Positions 13,576 to 16,737 of a DNA stretch of 16,737 nucleotides are shown here, piece by piece. Position 1 is the stretch's first letter, and each line of letters begins with the position of its first letter. A program made the translations under genes and the position numbers. The DNA comes from Candidatus Gastranaerophilales bacterium (GTDB lineage: Bacteria; Cyanobacteriota; Vampirovibrionia; Gastranaerophilales; Gastranaerophilaceae), in contig CALUVK010000017.1 of the NCBI GenBank assembly GCA_944324205.1, positions 1-16,737 of the forward strand. Direction: 5' to 3'. Under the pieces are notes generated by a model, which was given only the letters and a program-made list of their open reading frames with translations, did no database searches and was not told the origin of the DNA.

Positions 13576-14778
13576 ATGGCATCAGGTTATGGAATTAACA
13601 GTATCGGTTCATATGCAAATGATCCGTATTTTGCATATGCTTTAAATTCATATAATCCGAATTTTCAAGGAACTCAATCAGCTGGTGGTACTCCGACAGT
13701 AGCTGCACCGGCAGTCAATACTGAAAGTGCTGCAACAGCTAATCTGCCAAAAGCGGATTATTCTGAAGATTCTAATGCCGGCAAAGTAGCTGCTGTTATC
13801 GGAACTTTAGTAGGAGCAGGGACTCTGATTGCCGCATACAAGAAAGGTAAAGGTACAGGCGAAGGCTTAACACGTATTAAAAACGGCTTTAAGAAAATAT
13901 TTGGAATAGGTGATACAAATAAAACTACTAATGCAGCCTCTGAAACAATTTCAAATACAATCAGAGCTATGAAAAGCAAGGACGGAAAACTTGTTTATAC
14001 AATTCCTGGCAAAAATAAAACTTTAAGAACACAAGCAGAAATTCAGCAATATGCTGCCGATTATGGTATTGATTTGAAACAGCTGCAAAAATTTAATTCA
14101 AAGCAAAGTAAATTGAATGAGTACCAATTGGAGATTAAAGATGGCGGTAAGACAAATACTGTTACTGTAAAAAACGGCGAAATTGTTGATATCAATAACG
14201 GTACCGAATCTATCACTAAGAAAATTCTGGACGCGACTGACGGTGCTGATAAAGAATTCCGCAGAAAAATTGAAGACCAGATTGCCGATATTGAAAAAGG
14301 TTTAACAGGTGATAATCTAAGAGGTAAAACAATACGCTACATTAAATACCAAACTCAAATCGGTGATGATATTGTAAATGTAACAAGAACTTCTTTAGAC
14401 AAGAAACCTAAGATTGATATTGATAAATTTACAACTCCTGAAAGATTTTCACAGGATTCCGAAGCTGTAAAAGCTTATTTATATAATAATCCGGAAGCTA
14501 AGAAGGTATTCTTATCAGAGACTTTAAAGAAAGGAAAAATCCCTGAAGGAATGAAAGTTGAATCCTTTGATTACACTTTTGACACACATACAAAATGCCA
14601 TTATAAAGACGGAAATCTCGTCGGAATTACCAAAGACGGCGAGTATTATGCAAAGGGTTCTGAAAAATGCGATGCATTCCTTGAGGATAATGAAACAATA
14701 TTGAATCAAGAAATAGAAAAAATAGTAAAAAAAGGTGAATTAAAATATTATGAAAATCCCGTATTAGTTGCAGAATAA
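13576..14778 (+). CDS. Lineage-specific protein with hydrophobic Gly segment
   Basis: A 400-residue protein of unknown function. The N-terminus (1-65) is low-complexity and polar (SYNPNFQGTQSAGG, then many Ala/Thr/Pro). One hydrophobic Gly/Ala segment (AGKVAAVIGTLVGAGTLIAA, about 68-87) is followed by basic residues (YKKGKG), which would fit a single membrane pass. The rest is soluble, with strand-like repeated turns such as KDGKLVYTI, KDGGKTNTVTVKNGEI and KDGNLVGITKDGEYYA. There is no classical signal peptide. AAAGGCGG precedes the ATG by about 6 nt. It sits between the two coiled-coil genes with its own terminator and a variant of their upstream motif, so the three may belong to one regulon. 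Codon use looks like its neighbours'. Confidence 0.72.
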   Translation: MASGYGINSIGSYANDPYFAYALNSYNPNFQGTQSAGGTPTVAAPAVNTESAATANLPKADYSEDSNAGKVAAVIGTLVGAGTLIAAYKKGKGTGEGLTRIKNGFKKIFGIGDTNKTTNAASETISNTIRAMKSKDGKLVYTIPGKNKTLRTQAEIQQYAADYGIDLKQLQKFNSKQSKLNEYQLEIKDGGKTNTVTVKNGEIVDINNGTESITKKILDATDGADKEFRRKIEDQIADIEKGLTGDNLRGKTIRYIKYQTQIGDDIVNVTRTSLDKKPKIDIDKFTTPERFSQDSEAVKAYLYNNPEAKKVFLSETLKKGKIPEGMKVESFDYTFDTHTKCHYKDGNLVGITKDGEYYAKGSEKCDAFLEDNETILNQEIEKIVKKGELKYYENPVLVAE

Positions 14779-14809
14779 TATTTCTCCTCTTTCTCCAATA
14801 AATATACAG

Positions 14810-14836
14810 CCCCGATTGAACAAATCGGGGTTTTTT
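14810..14836 (+). terminator. Rho-independent terminator
   Basis: A GC-rich 8-bp stem CCCCGATT (14810-14817) with AATCGGGG (14823-14830), loop GAACA, then six T's. It ends the gene at 13576. Confidence 0.92.
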
Positions 14837-14888
14837 ATCAGTTAGCTTTTAGAAAATAAGAGTATAGATTTTTGTTTACTAAACTAAT

Positions 14889-14914
14889 AAAAAAAAGTCC
14901 GCCATAAGCGGACT
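14889..14914 (-). terminator. Rho-independent terminator of coiled-coil gene 2
   Basis: On the minus strand, stem AGTCCGC (14914-14908) with GCGGACT (14902-14896) and a 5-nt loop is followed by an eight-residue T tract (14896-14889). Confidence 0.85.
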
Positions 14915-14942
14915 AAAAATTTTGTAAGATGTAAGATGGGGT

Positions 14943-15797
14943 TTATTTTAAAACTTTTTCAACTTTTGTTTTTAAAAGATTTTCGTATGCTTTTCTAATT
15001 GTTTCATTGTTAGGATTTGCTTCATATAATTCTTTTAATTTTTTAGCCTGAGACTTTGCTTCTACATCATTATTATCATTCAATGCTTTTTGGAATGCAG
15101 TTCTGGCATTTGAAAAATAATGTAGAGCTTCCGTACTTTCATGAACTGTAACAATATCGTCACCAACTTTGTTTAAATCTGCTAATTGTTGCAAAATCTT
15201 AAGTGCTTCACTAGCTCTCGTTGTAATTTTATTCAATTCTGCTTCAGCAGTTTTTTTAACTGATTGCAAATTTTCTTGAGCCAGCTTGAGAGCATTTTGT
15301 TGTTTTGATTTGAGTTCTTCTATTTGGGCTTTAATTTGTCCTCTTTGTATACCATTAGGATCATTTTGCTCATTCAAACCTGCAAGCTGCGTACTTAAAG
15401 TTGCTATTTGTAAAGAGTATTCATCTTGATTATTAGTAAATTTATTAATAGCTTCTTGCGCAGTCTGTATTTCTTGTTCATATTGATTCTGTTTTTCGGT
15501 TACAGCTTCATTGATATTATTTTCATCTTTTGCACCAATATCATTTAAAGCCTTTTTTAATTCCTCTTCAAGTCTTGTTCGTTCTGAATTTTCGCTGGTA
15601 TTTTCAGATTTATTATTTTCTTTTGCTATTTTATTTTCTACTAGTTTTCCAGTAAGAGCCATAAACACGGAGGGTAAGTTTTGTGATAATACAACACCAG
15701 CAGCAGTATGTCCGCTCCAGCCATTCATTCTATTATAATCTGCAACATTGCGCGCAGAATATTCACTACTAGTACTTATTTCTTTAAAATAACCCAT
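14943..15797 (-). CDS. Coiled-coil protein of unknown function, copy 2
   Basis: A 284-residue protein I do not recognise. Its opening (MGYFKEISTSSEYSARNVAD) is polar; a mildly hydrophobic stretch follows (GVVLSQNLPSVFMALTGKLV, about 34-53), then KIAKENNK. A long Glu/Gln/Lys/Asn coiled coil spans about 65-195, and a compact helical end contains ALHYFSNARTAFQKALNDN and KKLKELYEANPNNET, which resembles one TPR-like hairpin. It shares architecture and the near-matching start of the coil with the plus-strand protein at 12387-13349. No signal peptide is seen. It is transcribed divergently from tRNA-Ala, with the shared 20-nt motif ending 20 nt before the ATG and only a weak ribosome site (AAGAG). 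Confidence 0.7.
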   Translation of the reverse strand: MGYFKEISTSSEYSARNVADYNRMNGWSGHTAAGVVLSQNLPSVFMALTGKLVENKIAKENNKSENTSENSERTRLEEELKKALNDIGAKDENNINEAVTEKQNQYEQEIQTAQEAINKFTNNQDEYSLQIATLSTQLAGLNEQNDPNGIQRGQIKAQIEELKSKQQNALKLAQENLQSVKKTAEAELNKITTRASEALKILQQLADLNKVGDDIVTVHESTEALHYFSNARTAFQKALNDNNDVEAKSQAKKLKELYEANPNNETIRKAYENLLKTKVEKVLK

Positions 15798-15817
15798 CTT
15801 TTTGTCTCTTATTTATA

Positions 15818-15837
15818 TCTTACATATATATAAAGTA
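15818..15837 (-). promoter_or_regulatory. Shared 20-nt motif upstream of coiled-coil gene 2
   Basis: On the minus strand this is TACTTTATATATATGTAAGA, identical over 20 nt to 12345-12364 and at nearly the same distance from the ATG (20 versus 22 nt). Flanking bases differ, so the match is not simply a long duplicated upstream region. TATATA inside it may be the -10 box; no convincing -35 is seen here. Confidence 0.6.
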
Positions 15838-15911
15838 GCTAATGATAGACTAGATTTCACTTTTTAAGATTTTTGTTACATAAGTTTACACATTATATAT
15901 AAAAATATTTA

Positions 15912-15920
15912 TGTTATACT
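15912..15920 (+). promoter_or_regulatory. Extended -10 promoter of the tRNA-Ala transcript
   Basis: TGTTATACT combines an extended -10 TG (15912-15913) with TATACT (15915-15920). Transcription would begin near 15927, exactly at the base of the leader hairpin. No good -35 lies at 17 nt, which extended -10 promoters can tolerate. Confidence 0.5.
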
Positions 15921-15926
15921 GAATAG

Positions 15927-16057
15927 TTGTAAAAGCGTTAGCGCAGTTGACTCTGCCGAAAAAAATCCGAACCATTGAGGATTTTTTGAGAGGAAGCCAA
16001 AACGTAGGTTTTGCGCGCTAAGCAACTGCTTACAATTGAAAATTAAATATACACTAA
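15927..16057 (+). ncRNA. Structured 5' leader of tRNA-Ala with partial tRNA copy
   Basis: Predicted leader of about 131 nt with no plausible ORF. TTGTAA (15927-15932) pairs with TTACAA (16030-16035) to enclose a copy of tRNA nucleotides 4-18 (15935-15949). Inside are a hairpin AAAAAATCC/GGATTTTTT (about 15960-15987) and a CAAAAC/GTTTTG hairpin (about 15998-16013). The segments GCGCTAA (16015-16021) and CAACTGC (16023-16029) complement TTAGCGC and GCAGTTG, present both in the copy and in the tRNA D-arm region. Same plan as the tRNA-Pro leader. Function unknown. Confidence 0.5.
15935..15949 (+). repeat. Partial copy of tRNA-Ala 5' region
   Basis: GCGTTAGCGCAGTTG is identical to tRNA-Ala nucleotides 4-18 at 16061-16075 (offset 126). 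The remainder of the tRNA is absent, so this is not a gene by itself. Confidence 0.92.
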
Positions 16058-16130
16058 GGGGCGTTAGCGCAGTTGGTAGCGCACGACACTGGCAGTGTCG
16101 GGGTCAGGGGTTCGAATCCCCTACGCTCCA
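16058..16130 (+). tRNA. tRNA-Ala(GGC)
   Basis: A 73-nt cloverleaf. Acceptor stem GGGGCGT (16058-16064) pairs with ACGCTCC and includes the G3-U70 wobble that identifies alanine tRNAs; discriminator A at 16130. Anticodon stem CGACA/TGTCG with loop CTGGCAG gives anticodon GGC. T-arm AGGGGTTCGAATCCCCT is perfect. CCA is not encoded, unlike the tRNA-Pro of this window. Six T's follow at once; the next ~130 nt (16131-16258) hold no gene or site that I can support. Confidence 0.97.
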
Positions 16131-16258
16131 TTTTTTCTAAAAGAGAGCCATTAAATGTTCTTTTGTCACAGCTTTTCAGGTTCAAAACCGGGTTTAAGCC
16201 GATAGAGTTTTTAAAAGTAAATAGTTTGTAATGTATGTTTTTATAGAAAAGTTATTTA

Positions 16259-16297
16259 ATAAAAAGACCGATAGAATTTTTATTATTCTATCGGTCT
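16259..16297 (-). terminator. Rho-independent terminator of clpC
   Basis: A perfect 13-bp stem AGACCGATAGAAT (16297-16285 on the minus strand) with ATTCTATCGGTCT (16277-16265), 7-nt loop, followed on the minus strand by a T tract (16265-16261). It lies 20 nt beyond the clpC stop. Confidence 0.88.
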
Positions 16298-16317
16298 AAA
16301 TTTATTCCAAAGTAATT

Positions 16318-16737
16318 TTAAGCTTCTTGCTTAGCACCTTCTTTTTTCTCAAAGATAATTTTATCATCTTCTAGTTTCAAAAGTATAGTATCACCAGGCT
16401 GATAAGCATTTGTTAATATCTCTTCAGCAAGAGGATCTTCAATTTTCTTTTGAATCAATCTTCTTAGAGGTCGTGCACCATAAGCCTCACTATAACCATC
16501 TTTGGCAAGGAAATCTTTGACTTCATCTGTAACCTCGATTGATAATTCGCGTTCAGAAAGCCGCTTGAACAAGTCCTTCATCATCAAATCAACAATTTCT
16601 CTGATTTCTTCCTTGCTCAAGTGAGAGAATACGATAATATCGTCGATACGGTTAAGGAACTCCGGCCTGAATGCTTTTTTGAGTTCTTCATTAACAGTTT
16701 CTTTGAGTTTTTCGTATTTATCTTTCTTCGCATCATC
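16318..16737 (-). CDS. clpC: ATP-dependent Clp protease ATPase subunit ClpC, C-terminal part
   Basis: The last 139 residues of a Clp/Hsp100 unfoldase; the 5' part lies beyond the window edge at 16737 and the frame is open there. The end of the second ATPase domain is visible (KKAFRPEFLNRIDDIIVFSHL, about residues 21-41 of the fragment, with the arginine-containing FRPEFLNRID box). The D2 small domain follows: VTDEVKDFLAKDGYSEAYGARPLRRLIQ, with the sensor-2 GARPLRR, then IEDPLAEEILTNAYQPGDTI. This sequence fits ClpC, which unfolds proteins for ClpP, better than ClpB, but the ClpP-binding loop and N-domain that would decide are not in the window. A TTG in the middle of the fragment is an internal codon, not a start. 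A terminator follows. Confidence 0.9.
   Translation of the reverse strand, partial: DDAKKDKYEKLKETVNEELKKAFRPEFLNRIDDIIVFSHLSKEEIREIVDLMMKDLFKRLSERELSIEVTDEVKDFLAKDGYSEAYGARPLRRLIQKKIEDPLAEEILTNAYQPGDTILLKLEDDKIIFEKKEGAKQEA

Noticed and set aside
15935..15949. Possible second tRNA-Ala gene
   Set aside because: Only nucleotides 4-18 are copied; the rest of the cloverleaf is missing.
1..16737. Insertion sequences, transposases, phage genes or integrases
   Set aside because: None of the reading frames shows transposase, integrase or phage structural motifs; no terminal inverted repeats were noticed.

Overview
The window is AT-rich DNA with compact, short operons on both strands. It most likely comes from a non-photosynthetic relative of the Cyanobacteria in the gut Melainabacteria/Gastranaerophilales (Vampirovibrionia). 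The support is a cyanobacterial-type NusB (219 aa, beginning MQARRAARELAL), a ClpC-type unfoldase, and several small lineage-specific proteins starting with variants of M-K-I-x-A-I and carrying short F-x-G/F-x-S-K motifs. The lineage call rests on recalled protein style, not on a search.

Layout. 46-316: a lone ribbon-helix-helix regulator and its terminator. 343-1962 (-): a thiamine-diphosphate acetolactate synthase-like enzyme. 2020-2342: a promoter, a long unusual leader, tRNA-Pro(UGG) and a terminator. 2341-4295 (-): a small metallopeptidase-like protein translationally coupled to a PlsC-like acyltransferase, preceded by two small lineage-specific ORFs. 4424-5230 (+): a sugar-type ABC permease with no partner genes. 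5240-7202 (-): nusB, then a secreted YWPDG-repeat protein, then ftsY. 7370-7687 (+): a small glycine-rich protein. 7799-8629 (+): a YhaM-like OB-HD nuclease whose stop codon abuts that of plsY (8630-9238, -). 9342-12201 (+): a P-loop NTPase with TPR repeats overlapping rsmG. 12387-15797: three proteins of unknown function, two with long coiled coils, linked by a near-identical upstream motif. 15912-16130: promoter, leader and tRNA-Ala(GGC). 16318-16737 (-): the C-terminal end of clpC, cut by the window edge.

The most unusual feature is shared by the two tRNA genes. Each is preceded by a predicted transcribed leader of about 130-180 nt. That leader contains a partial copy of the same tRNA's 5' end and, between copy and tRNA, a segment complementary to the tRNA D-arm region. 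The same A/U-rich 14-mer lies just before both tRNAs. The leaders could fold in two mutually exclusive ways, suggesting control of tRNA maturation, or they could be scars of small elements that target tRNA 5' ends.

Other points: three genes have -10 boxes so close to the start codon that leaderless or nearly leaderless mRNAs are expected; an 18-bp perfect palindrome lies beside the promoter of one coiled-coil gene; and a 48-bp, six-copy repeat gene is embedded between nusB and ftsY.
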